NCBI RefSeq assembly: GCF_900176505.1
Contig: NZ_FWYB01000001.1
Location: 1-64,000 of the forward strand
Direction: 5' to 3'
Source: Pedobacter nyackensis
GTDB lineage: Bacteria; Bacteroidota; Bacteroidia; Sphingobacteriales; Sphingobacteriaceae
Length of the DNA stretch: 64,000 nucleotides
Position 1 is the first letter of the stretch. Every line of letters begins with the position of its first letter. The notes under the pieces were generated by a model. That model was given only the letters and a program-made list of their open reading frames with translations, was not told the origin of the DNA and did not search any database. The position numbers and the translations under genes are program-made. Shown here in pieces: positions 18,456 to 26,068 of the stretch.

Positions 18456-20075
18456 TTAATTTGTTAAATATCGTTTACTATAATTCACCTTCATAAGGTC
18501 GTACCTTTCAAACTGGGTTTTTAACCTTTTCTGAAAATCTGTGTAGTTCTTTTTTTCTTTCGGGCTCCACAAGATTTCGCTCAAGGCATCTAATCTTGGG
18601 AAAAGCATATACTCAGCTTTGGCTGGATTAGCTATATATTCAGACCATAAGTTGCCTTGTGCGCCCCAGATATATTTGGCTTCTGCTTCATTTAATACGG
18701 CAGGTATGGGCTCGTAATCATAAACAGTTTTTAAGGGTAGGTATTTGGCTGCTGTTAATGAATCGTCTTTCACAAACTGGCTATGATTGAAATACATCAT
18801 ATTTTCAGGAGTCATGATTACCTTGTGCTTTTGTTTGGCTGCCGCTATTCCACCTTTTTCTCCACGCCAGCTCATTACAATTGCATTAGGAGCTAGTCCA
18901 CCATCTAGTATTTCATCCCATCCAATAATGGTTTTACCTTTGCCGTTTACAAATTTTTCTACTCTATGGATGAAATAGCTTTGCAAACCATTTTCATCTT
19001 TTAGTCCTTTCTCTTTAATCAGTTTTTGAGAGAAAGCAGATTGTTTCCACCAGATCTTTGAACATTCATCACCGCCAATATGGATATAAGGGGAGGGGAA
19101 TAAGTCCATGACTTCGGTCAGTACCTCCTCTAAAAAGCTAAAGGTTTGCTCGGAAGGGAGGAGGACGTTGTTAAACTTGTTAAATATGCCCCAGGTTTGT
19201 GCTACCTGTTTTTGTTCTTTAGGCGTTGTGCTTAGTTCAGGATAGGCAGCTAAAACGGCCATGTTATGACCTGGCATTTCAATTTCAGGAGTGACGTTTA
19301 TGTAGCGGTCAGCTGCATATTTAATTACATCTTTAACTTCTTGTTGGGTGTAATAACCACCGTACCTGAGTCCATCATTGCCTGTTCCGGGGTATAAGCC
19401 TATAATGGTGCCATTACGCCATGCGCCGATAGCGGTTAGCTTAGGGTGTTTTTTGATTTCTATCCTCCAGCCATGATCATCAGTCAGATGCCAATGAAAG
19501 TTATTTAGTTTATGAAGAGCCAGATAATCTATATATTTTTTAATGAAGGCAACATCAAAGAAGTGTCTGCTCACATCCAGGTGCATACCGCGGTAAGCAA
19601 AGCGAGGGTAATCTATGATATCAACAGAGGGGATCATTAGTTCGGTTTGTTCGATCGCCGTGACCGGTAAAAGTTGTATAATGGTTTGTACGGCATAGAA
19701 TATGCCTTGTGGAGATGCGGATCCCGCATTGAGTTGATTTTTTAATACGGAAACAAAGTATTTGTCCGCATTCGTATACATTTGTTTGTTAACAACCAAA
19801 TTAATTGATTGTGCATTTTTTATATGTTCAGGGCTATTGACTATTTTAAGCTTTAACTTATAATATTTAAAAATATAGTTGGCTAGAAACTGTGCGGAAG
19901 GTTTTACAGTGTTGTCGGAAATCAGGATACTAGTATGCGTGTCAATTTTAAATTTATCCTGAGGAAAGAGGCCTGCTCTTAATTCAACCGGCTGTGGAAT
20001 GATTGCAGGTAGTTGGGCCTGAACTATGCCAGTGCACAGTACAATAAGTGCAAATAGTAAGAAAGATTTCTTCAT
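18456..20075 (-). CDS. Beta-N-acetylhexosaminidase, GH20 family
   Basis: Secreted glycoside hydrolase releasing terminal N-acetylhexosamine by substrate-assisted catalysis. Signal peptide at residues 1-20, then a GH20b-like N-terminal domain, then the TIM barrel (from about 155) with RGMHLDVSRHF, HLTDDHGWRIE and the catalytic Asp-Glu pair D336-E337 in HIGGDE. I chose ATG 20075 (539 aa) because the longer reading from 20114 begins inside the rpsA terminator hairpin and would hide the signal peptide. Likely acts on chitin-type or glycoprotein oligosaccharides; the substrate is not evident from neighbours. Confidence 0.94.
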   Translation of the reverse strand: MKKSFLLFALIVLCTGIVQAQLPAIIPQPVELRAGLFPQDKFKIDTHTSILISDNTVKPSAQFLANYIFKYYKLKLKIVNSPEHIKNAQSINLVVNKQMYTNADKYFVSVLKNQLNAGSASPQGIFYAVQTIIQLLPVTAIEQTELMIPSVDIIDYPRFAYRGMHLDVSRHFFDVAFIKKYIDYLALHKLNNFHWHLTDDHGWRIEIKKHPKLTAIGAWRNGTIIGLYPGTGNDGLRYGGYYTQQEVKDVIKYAADRYINVTPEIEMPGHNMAVLAAYPELSTTPKEQKQVAQTWGIFNKFNNVLLPSEQTFSFLEEVLTEVMDLFPSPYIHIGGDECSKIWWKQSAFSQKLIKEKGLKDENGLQSYFIHRVEKFVNGKGKTIIGWDEILDGGLAPNAIVMSWRGEKGGIAAAKQKHKVIMTPENMMYFNHSQFVKDDSLTAAKYLPLKTVYDYEPIPAVLNEAEAKYIWGAQGNLWSEYIANPAKAEYMLFPRLDALSEILWSPKEKKNYTDFQKRLKTQFERYDLMKVNYSKRYLTN

Positions 20076-20102
20076 GCTGCAAAATACTAAAAAAAGAAGG
20101 GC

Positions 20103-20134
20103 AAAAAAAAGCATCCCTGTTAGGGGATGCTTTT
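20103..20134 (-). terminator. Intrinsic terminator of rpsA
   Basis: An 11-bp stem (AAAAGCATCCC with GGGATGCTTTT) and a 6-nt loop are followed on the minus strand by eight T residues. It lies 20 nt after the rpsA stop and overlaps the discarded upstream start of the hexosaminidase. Confidence 0.93.
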
Positions 20135-20153
20135 CATATATAAGCTTTAAAGA

Positions 20154-22091
20154 TTACTCGCCTTTTTTGGCTTTGTTTTCTTCACCTTCCATTTGTTGCT
20201 TTAATTGTGCAAGCACACCTAAATCACCTAATGTAGATTTTTCAACTGAATCTTTAACTTTTTTCACTGCACTGCTAGAAGCTTTAGCTTCTTTTTTCTT
20301 AGCATTACGCTCTTCTGCAACAGCTTCAGCTTTAGCCTCTTCCCAGATACGGGCGTGAGAAACAACGATACGTTTAGCATCTTTGTTAAACTCAATGATT
20401 TTGAAGTCATTAGTTTCTTCAGCTTTGATGGTACCACCGTCTTCTTTAGCCATGTGTTTAGTTGGTACGAAACCTTCTACACCATATGGTAAAGCAATAA
20501 CAGCACCTTTATCAGTTACTTTAACAACAGTTCCCTGGTGGATTGAATCTAAAGTAAAGATAGTTTCAAAAGTATCCCAAGGATTTTCTTCTAATTGTTT
20601 GTGACCTAAGCTTAATTTGCGGCTTTCAACGTCTAATTCTAATACAACTACGTCTAATGTATCACCAACTTTAGTGAATTCGTTAGGGTGGTTAACTTTT
20701 TTAGACCAAGAAAGATCAGAGATATGGATTAATCCATCGATACCTTCTTCGATTTCTACGAATACACCGAAGTTAGTCATGTTTTTAACTACAGCAGTAT
20801 GTTTGCTTCCGATAGGATATCTTTCAGCAACATTTTGCCAAGGATCTTGAGTTAATTGTTTAATACCTAAACTCATTTTGCGATCGTCTCTGTCTAAAGT
20901 TAAAACTTCGGCTTCGATCTCATCACCAACTTTCAAAAATTCTTGTGGGCTGCGTAAGTTTTGTGACCACGACATTTCTGAAACGTGGATTAAACCTTCA
21001 ACACCTGGAATGATTTCTAAGAAAGCACCGTAATCAGCAACAGTAACAATTTTACCTTTAACTTTAGAACCAACAGCTAAGTTAGTGTCTAAAGATTCCC
21101 AAGGGTGTGGAGTCAATTGTTTTAAACCTAATGCAATACGTTTTTTCTCATCATCAAAGTCAAGAACTACAACGTTGATTTTCTCATCTAAGCTTAATAC
21201 TTCTTTTGGATGCTCTATGCGGCCCCAAGAAATATCAGTGATGTGAAGTAAACCGTCAACGCCACCTAAATCGATGAATACACCGAAGTCAGTAATGTTT
21301 TTAACAGTACCTTCTAATACCTGTCCTTTTTCAAGTTTAGATACGATTTCAACTTTTTGGCTTTCTAAGTCGTCTTCAATTAAGATTTTATGAGATACAA
21401 CTACGTTTTTAAACTCGTGGTTGATCTTAACAACTTTGAACTCCATTGTTTTACCCACGTATACATCGTAATCGCGGATAGGTTTGATGTCAATTTGAGA
21501 ACCAGGTAAGAAAGCTTCAACACCCATGATGTCAACGATAAGACCACCTTTAGTACGGCTTTTAACAAATCCGTTGATGATTCTGTCATTGTCAAGAGCC
21601 TCATTAATAGACTCCCATGATCTTTGGGTTTTAGCTCTTTTACGAGATAAAATTAACTGGCCGTTAGCATCTTCTGGAGCTTCCACGAAAACGTCAACTT
21701 TGTCGCCAACTTTCAAATCAGGTGTATCACGGAACTCAGAAGTAGATACCAAACCGTCAGATTTAAATCCTACGTTTAATACTACGTCTTTGTTGTTGAT
21801 TGAAACAACAGTACCACTGATGATTTCACCTTGGTTGATTTGATTGAAAGTATCGGTATACATTTCTTCAAACTTCTTACGGTCTGCGTCACTGTAATTT
21901 CCGAATGCTTTGTCGTCTGCATCCCAGTCAAAATCTTGATCTGGAGTTGCTAATGATGATTTGATCTGTTCGATCGACACTGAATCAGCTTCTGATTCAA
22001 TGGTTTCTTTCTCAGCCAGACGAGCGTCTGCGCCTTGTAATTCGGCTGTTTTAGCCTCTAGTTCTTTTTCTGCTACTTGTTTTTTAGCCAT
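20154..22091 (-). CDS. rpsA: 30S ribosomal protein S1
   Basis: RNA-binding ribosomal protein that helps mRNAs dock on the 30S subunit, important where Shine-Dalgarno sequences are weak, as in this phylum. Six S1 (OB-fold) domains can be followed, with repeated G-V-F-V/I-L--G-DGL-H-SE/D-SW signatures (for example DFGVFIDLGGVDGLLHITD). An acidic N-terminal extension (residues 1-75) and a Lys-rich tail (about 580-645) are typical of Bacteroidota S1. Start ATG 22091 (645 aa, MAKKQVAEKE) is preceded by AGGAG at 11-15 nt and by a full promoter; the start at 22127 would fall upstream of the predicted transcript. Confidence 0.96.
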   Translation of the reverse strand: MAKKQVAEKELEAKTAELQGADARLAEKETIESEADSVSIEQIKSSLATPDQDFDWDADDKAFGNYSDADRKKFEEMYTDTFNQINQGEIISGTVVSINNKDVVLNVGFKSDGLVSTSEFRDTPDLKVGDKVDVFVEAPEDANGQLILSRKRAKTQRSWESINEALDNDRIINGFVKSRTKGGLIVDIMGVEAFLPGSQIDIKPIRDYDVYVGKTMEFKVVKINHEFKNVVVSHKILIEDDLESQKVEIVSKLEKGQVLEGTVKNITDFGVFIDLGGVDGLLHITDISWGRIEHPKEVLSLDEKINVVVLDFDDEKKRIALGLKQLTPHPWESLDTNLAVGSKVKGKIVTVADYGAFLEIIPGVEGLIHVSEMSWSQNLRSPQEFLKVGDEIEAEVLTLDRDDRKMSLGIKQLTQDPWQNVAERYPIGSKHTAVVKNMTNFGVFVEIEEGIDGLIHISDLSWSKKVNHPNEFTKVGDTLDVVVLELDVESRKLSLGHKQLEENPWDTFETIFTLDSIHQGTVVKVTDKGAVIALPYGVEGFVPTKHMAKEDGGTIKAEETNDFKIIEFNKDAKRIVVSHARIWEEAKAEAVAEERNAKKKEAKASSSAVKKVKDSVEKSTLGDLGVLAQLKQQMEGEENKAKKGE

Positions 22092-22124
22092 TAAAATTAA
22101 ATCTCCTTTTCCCGTGAGGGACGA

Positions 22125-22155
22125 CAAAGATAGAAATTATTTTTTTTACAGCAAA
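22125..22155 (-). promoter_or_regulatory. Strong promoter of rpsA
   Basis: On the minus strand: TTTG at 22152-22155, a 19-nt spacer, and TATCTTTG at 22125-22132, an exact match to the Bacteroidota vegetative consensus. Predicted leader is about 27 nt. Confidence 0.82.
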
Positions 22156-22416
22156 GAAATTATTGATAAATGTTGTTGATTTAGAACTGATTGTAAAGGG
22201 AATTGTACAGACGCTGTTAAGTACTGAACAAAAATAAGCATAATTCAGGATCCATCAACAATACTGTCATTTTGATCTTAGTAGGCAGGTAACCAAAGTA
22301 CTTTTTGAAAGGCCAATTGAATTTTGGTCAGATTCAAAATGTTACAATGTGTGGTGATGAGGTTTTTTGTAGCTGTAGCTCCCTGTTTCTGAGCGTTAAT
22401 TTTATAATTTATTAAT
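22156..22416. other. Divergent intergenic region between rpsA and the PepSY gene
   Basis: No gene, RNA or strong hairpin is visible. The rpsA promoter lies at its left edge and an operator-like repeat at its right edge. Confidence 0.4.
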
Positions 22417-22429
22417 TAGACTGTATCTA
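22417..22429. promoter_or_regulatory. TAGA-N5-TCTA operator-like repeat upstream of PepSY-1
   Basis: TAGACTGTATCTA, extended by one base each side to TTAGA-N5-TCTAA. It shares the TAGA-N5-TCTA frame with the two sites at the siderophore-receptor promoter (28457-28469 and 28516-28528). A degenerate -7 (TATTTTAG, 22438-22445) lies just downstream, so a bound regulator would overlap the -33 region. An iron regulator such as Fur is inferred, not shown. Confidence 0.45.
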
Positions 22430-22527
22430 AATAATTGTATTTTAGCATCCTTAAATTAATACTAATGCCAATGGAAATGATTCTGTTGGCATTATCTATA
22501 AAAAACACATATCACACTACTAAACTA

Positions 22528-23871
22528 ATGACAGCACAAAAAACAAAATCTGCCTGGCAAAAAATCCGGAAATTCTTTAATGACGTCCACTTATGGATCG
22601 GTTTGACTAGTGGAATCATCGTTATACTCGTTTGTTTAAGCGGTACTTTGTATGTGTTTAATACTGAGCTTCGCGAAATGGCCTCGCCTGAATTGTATAA
22701 GGTGAAGAATGAGAATGGATCTAAACCAATTGCTGTTGAGGAACTCATAGCTAAGGTGAAAGCAAGTACTGGTGGAAAGGTCGCCTCTGTAAAAATACCT
22801 TCAGACCCTAACAGAACCTATCAATTTATGGTTCGATTAAAAGAAGAAGGTAAAAAGAAGGCTGAAAAAGGCGAACATAAAGAAAAGGAAAGTCTTGGGG
22901 CAGGTGGAAAAGATGGTGCTAAAAAGGGAAAGAATCCAGAAATGGCGAAAGAGGGGGCTGGCGGTGGAAAACGTCCTTCGGCATTTGCGGTTAACCCATA
23001 CACAGGTGAGGTCCTAGGTAATATCTCTGAATCTAAATCCGCCACGGCAGATTTTATGAAGACGATGTTTAGTCTGCACCGTTGGTTGTTATTGGACAAA
23101 ATTGAAAAGCCGCTGATTGGAGAATTAGAGAACCGTAAATTGGGTAGTTATATAACCGGAGCTGCAACGATCTTGTTCACGCTGGGGGTAATTACCGGTA
23201 TGGTTATATGGTTCCCTCAAAAGATCAGAGCATGGAAACAAGGTTTGAAAATCAAATGGAACGGTAGCTGGAAGAGAACAAACCATGATCTGCACAATAG
23301 TTTAGGTTTTTACGCTTGTATTTTTTTTTTTTTAATGGGAATAACCGGCCCACAATGGTCATTTTCATGGTATCGTGATGCATTAAGGAAAACATTGGGG
23401 ACCTATCAGCCGGAGGGATTTGAAGCACCAAAAGATCCAGTATCAAAAATCAGCGATAAAACCACTAAATTAAACATTGCAGGTTATATTGCAGCAGCAG
23501 ATAAGGTGCTTGATTATAAAGGCGACTATAGCATCAGTTTACCCAAAGACTCAGTTGCAGCCGTTGCTATTACAAAAAATAAAAGTGGCTTTTTTGCTTC
23601 CGCAGCTGGTGATAAATTATTGCTAGATCAGTATGACGCCGCCGTATTAAAAACTGAAATATTTAAAGATAAACCATTTAATGAGCGTGTTTCGGGCTCT
23701 ATAAAAGCTTTACACCTTGGTGATGTTTATGGAATGTTCACTAAGATTATTTATTTCTTTGCCTGCTTAATTGCCACAAGTTTGCCTATTACAGGTACGA
23801 TGATATGGCTCAATAAGCTTAAAAAGAAAAACAAGGCTGGTAAAAAGAAGGTTATGCAACCCGCGCTTTAA
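22528..23871 (+). CDS. PepSY-associated TM protein (PepSY-1)
   Basis: Inner-membrane protein of the PepSY-TM family often found beside siderophore receptors and suggested to act in ferric-siderophore reduction. It begins with the family hallmark FFNDVHLWIGLTSG and has four membrane segments (about residues 23-45, 205-230, 255-275, 420-440 in 447 aa). Its first periplasmic domain carries a Lys/Gly-rich low-complexity insert (about 110-145). Start ATG 22528 fits the family; longer starts add about 31 atypical residues. A run of 13 T at codons 265-269 lies in the third membrane segment. Its 3' end overlaps the convergent GlxA-type gene by 20 bp. Confidence 0.88.
   Translation: MTAQKTKSAWQKIRKFFNDVHLWIGLTSGIIVILVCLSGTLYVFNTELREMASPELYKVKNENGSKPIAVEELIAKVKASTGGKVASVKIPSDPNRTYQFMVRLKEEGKKKAEKGEHKEKESLGAGGKDGAKKGKNPEMAKEGAGGGKRPSAFAVNPYTGEVLGNISESKSATADFMKTMFSLHRWLLLDKIEKPLIGELENRKLGSYITGAATILFTLGVITGMVIWFPQKIRAWKQGLKIKWNGSWKRTNHDLHNSLGFYACIFFFLMGITGPQWSFSWYRDALRKTLGTYQPEGFEAPKDPVSKISDKTTKLNIAGYIAAADKVLDYKGDYSISLPKDSVAAVAITKNKSGFFASAAGDKLLLDQYDAAVLKTEIFKDKPFNERVSGSIKALHLGDVYGMFTKIIYFFACLIATSLPITGTMIWLNKLKKKNKAGKKKVMQPAL
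23321..23333 (+). repeat. T13 homopolymer inside PepSY-1
   Basis: Thirteen consecutive T encode the I-F-F-F-L of CIFFFLMG. Deletion of one T gives TAA directly after the Phe codons; insertion of one T leads to a stop about 20 codons on. Confidence 0.97.
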
Positions 23872-24826
23872 ATTTATCGCGGTAGTCTTTAGGTGTCATT
23901 CCAGAGCTCTTCTTGAATAGCTGCCTAAAGGCTTTTAAATCATTATAACCCGAATTCAACATCACCTCAAGGATACTTTGATTAGTTTGTTCCAATAGCT
24001 TCTTCGCTACTTCTATTCTTGTTTTTTGTAAATACGCGATCATCGTATTTCCCGTAGCGACTTTGAAACGGCGTTCGATATTACGCCTACTTGCGGGTAT
24101 TTGTTGAAGGATATCCTCCACGGTTGTGGCCGTATTGTACATATTTTCTATGCACAGCTGTGTTTTTGTCACCAGTTCATCCCCATGGTCTCTCGAAGGG
24201 ATAAAAGTGCCAAAATAACTCTGCTGCCCCCGATTCATATCTATAGCGAATACTTTTGCCATTCTTACTGCAATTTCCCGGTTGCCATAATTATGGATAA
24301 GCCTTAGTAATAAATGAAAGGTACTAGTTGCGCCCCCACTAGTATATACACCATGGTCGTAGGTAATTATTTCGTTTGCTCTTAAAAAAACATCAGGATA
24401 ACTGGCTGCAAATGATGTACTGGCATGGATATGCGTAGTTGCACTTTTTCCGTTTAACAGGCCACTCGCTCCTAACAGAAACGCGCCGGTGCAAAATGAA
24501 GCAAGCTCCACACCATTCTCGTGTTGTTTACACAACCATGGGAGAAACTCAAGGTTCTCCTGAATTGCACTTTTTAAGTCAGATGTTCCAAAAGCAGGAA
24601 TAAGAACCAGGTCATGTTGACCAGCCGATTCTAAGGGTTGTGGCTTATGATCATTAAACGCTGGAATTTCATTGGTGCTGTTTTCAGCATAAAGGACATT
24701 TATTTTAAACAATGCTTCCTCATCATTGGTTTTGTAATAGCTATTCACGGTATCAAACACATCCAATATCGCTGCTACACTAAGTAGACGGTATTTATTG
24801 GTCAATAATAAAGCTACGTGTGTCAT
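23852..24826 (-). CDS. GlxA-type transcriptional regulator (DJ-1/PfpI-like + AraC HTH)
   Basis: A 324-aa two-domain regulator. Residues 1-170 form a DJ-1/PfpI-like (class I amidotransferase-like) sensor with Cys in the elbow position (ASFCTGAFLLG). Residues about 230-320 form an AraC/XylS DNA-binding domain with two helix-turn-helix motifs (VEDILQQIPASRRNIERRF and ILEVMLNSGYNDLKAFRQLF). Start ATG 24826 (MTHVALLLTN) matches the family; the longer reading from 24949 runs back through the terminator of the preceding gene. It sits between two PepSY genes, 61 nt downstream of PepSY-2, so a role in controlling this iron block is plausible but unproven. Confidence 0.9.
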   Translation of the reverse strand: MTHVALLLTNKYRLLSVAAILDVFDTVNSYYKTNDEEALFKINVLYAENSTNEIPAFNDHKPQPLESAGQHDLVLIPAFGTSDLKSAIQENLEFLPWLCKQHENGVELASFCTGAFLLGASGLLNGKSATTHIHASTSFAASYPDVFLRANEIITYDHGVYTSGGATSTFHLLLRLIHNYGNREIAVRMAKVFAIDMNRGQQSYFGTFIPSRDHGDELVTKTQLCIENMYNTATTVEDILQQIPASRRNIERRFKVATGNTMIAYLQKTRIEVAKKLLEQTNQSILEVMLNSGYNDLKAFRQLFKKSSGMTPKDYRDKFKARVA

Positions 24827-24871
24827 TGTTTTTTGATTAGGGGAATGCAAATTAGAAAAAAATACTGCAAA

Positions 24872-24911
24872 AAAGAAAGGCCAGCTGTTATGGAACAGAT
24901 GACCTTTCTTT
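24872..24911 (-). terminator. Terminator of the receptor/PepSY-2 unit
   Basis: A hairpin (AAAGAAAGG with CCTTTCTTT outer stem, imperfect inner stem) is followed by T-rich sequence on the minus strand. It overlaps the last codons of PepSY-2. Its sequence resembles the hairpin at 28585-28616 at the other end of this unit. Confidence 0.7.
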
Positions 24912-26060
24912 TTGGTTTTTAACGGATACTTTTTTCTTTTTCCGGCCACGCCAGATCATAAACCCTGTTATGGGGAGACTCGCAGCGATTAAACTAGCTA
25001 AGAAAGCTATTATCTTACCAGGTAAACCGGCAATTGCACCAATATGGATGTCATAGTTCATCCTTGCTATCTTATCGGCTAAACTTGCATTTGACAGTTT
25101 TCCATAACTATGCGCTACTTCCATCTCTTGTAAACTGTATTGATCATAGTAAAGATAGTTGGCTTTCCAATAGGTGTCGGTATCCGGATTGAGGGCAACT
25201 TCTATGGCCGACTTTGCATTTTCAGGTACATGCACTTCGATACCCCCAGTATACCCAGGTAAACCCTTTAGGGTTTTTGCCCATAAGATGTCCATCGCCG
25301 GTTTTTTACCTACAGCAGTATTTACTAAAGTTGTATCAGAATAACTTTCTGCATACTGTTTCATCTGTTCGCCACCCGATGAAATCCAGTAGACTGATTT
25401 TGCAAACCATTGAAAGCCCATTACTAGGCCGGTTATGGCAATAAAAATAAGAATCCAGGTCATGTAAAAACCCAGCACATTATGTAAGTCATAATTTAAA
25501 CGCTTCCATTTTGCGTTCCACTTAATACTAAATCTCTTTTTGCTGGCGGCTTTGTTTTTTGGCCACCACAATACCAATCCGGAAATAAGTAAACAAAGAA
25601 ACATTAAAGTTGCTGTAGCTAGAATCGGCTGACCGACATGGGGAGGGAGCCAAAGGTAATAATGTCCCATAATCACAATCCTGAAAAAGTCATCATCCAT
25701 ATTTTTAACCTTTAATACCTCACCGGTATAGGGGTTTAAAAAAACGATCCAGTAATAGGACGGGTTTTCTGCAAAATAAACTACTTGTGATGCTTTTCCT
25801 TGTTGGTAGCCTACACTATGGGCATGTTTGCCAGGCAAGGCTTCCTCAGCATTTTTTTTGAGAGCGGAGGGAGCCAGCATGGCGTGCGTTTCTACTTTTG
25901 TAAAACGGTAGGGTTGGGTAATATTTTCAATTTCCTTTTCAAAGGCCAATATACATCCGGTGATACCTAAAAAACACACAAATAGCCCGGATGTTAATCC
26001 GAGCCATAAGTGGAGTTGTCCGGTCCAATATTTGAACCTGTTTTTCTTGTTACTCAACAT
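24888..26060 (-). CDS. PepSY-associated TM protein (PepSY-2)
   Basis: A 390-aa inner-membrane protein with the family start (YWTGQLHLWLGLTSGLF) and four membrane segments (about residues 15-38, 140-165, 190-215, 350-375), two periplasmic PepSY-like regions and a basic C-terminus. It begins 8 nt after the stop of the TonB-dependent receptor, so the two are one operon. The pairing points to ferric-siderophore import or reduction at the inner membrane. It lacks the Lys/Gly insert seen in PepSY-1. Confidence 0.88.
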   Translation of the reverse strand: MLSNKKNRFKYWTGQLHLWLGLTSGLFVCFLGITGCILAFEKEIENITQPYRFTKVETHAMLAPSALKKNAEEALPGKHAHSVGYQQGKASQVVYFAENPSYYWIVFLNPYTGEVLKVKNMDDDFFRIVIMGHYYLWLPPHVGQPILATATLMFLCLLISGLVLWWPKNKAASKKRFSIKWNAKWKRLNYDLHNVLGFYMTWILIFIAITGLVMGFQWFAKSVYWISSGGEQMKQYAESYSDTTLVNTAVGKKPAMDILWAKTLKGLPGYTGGIEVHVPENAKSAIEVALNPDTDTYWKANYLYYDQYSLQEMEVAHSYGKLSNASLADKIARMNYDIHIGAIAGLPGKIIAFLASLIAASLPITGFMIWRGRKKKKVSVKNQKERSSVP

Positions 26061-26068
26061 TATTTTTA

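Noticed and set aside
20154..22091. Repeated segments in the S1 gene as tandem repeats
   Set aside because: They are the expected S1 domains of ribosomal protein S1.
22435..22527. Upstream ATG starts of PepSY-1
   Set aside because: They add about 31 residues with no resemblance to the family and would begin at or before the predicted transcription start.
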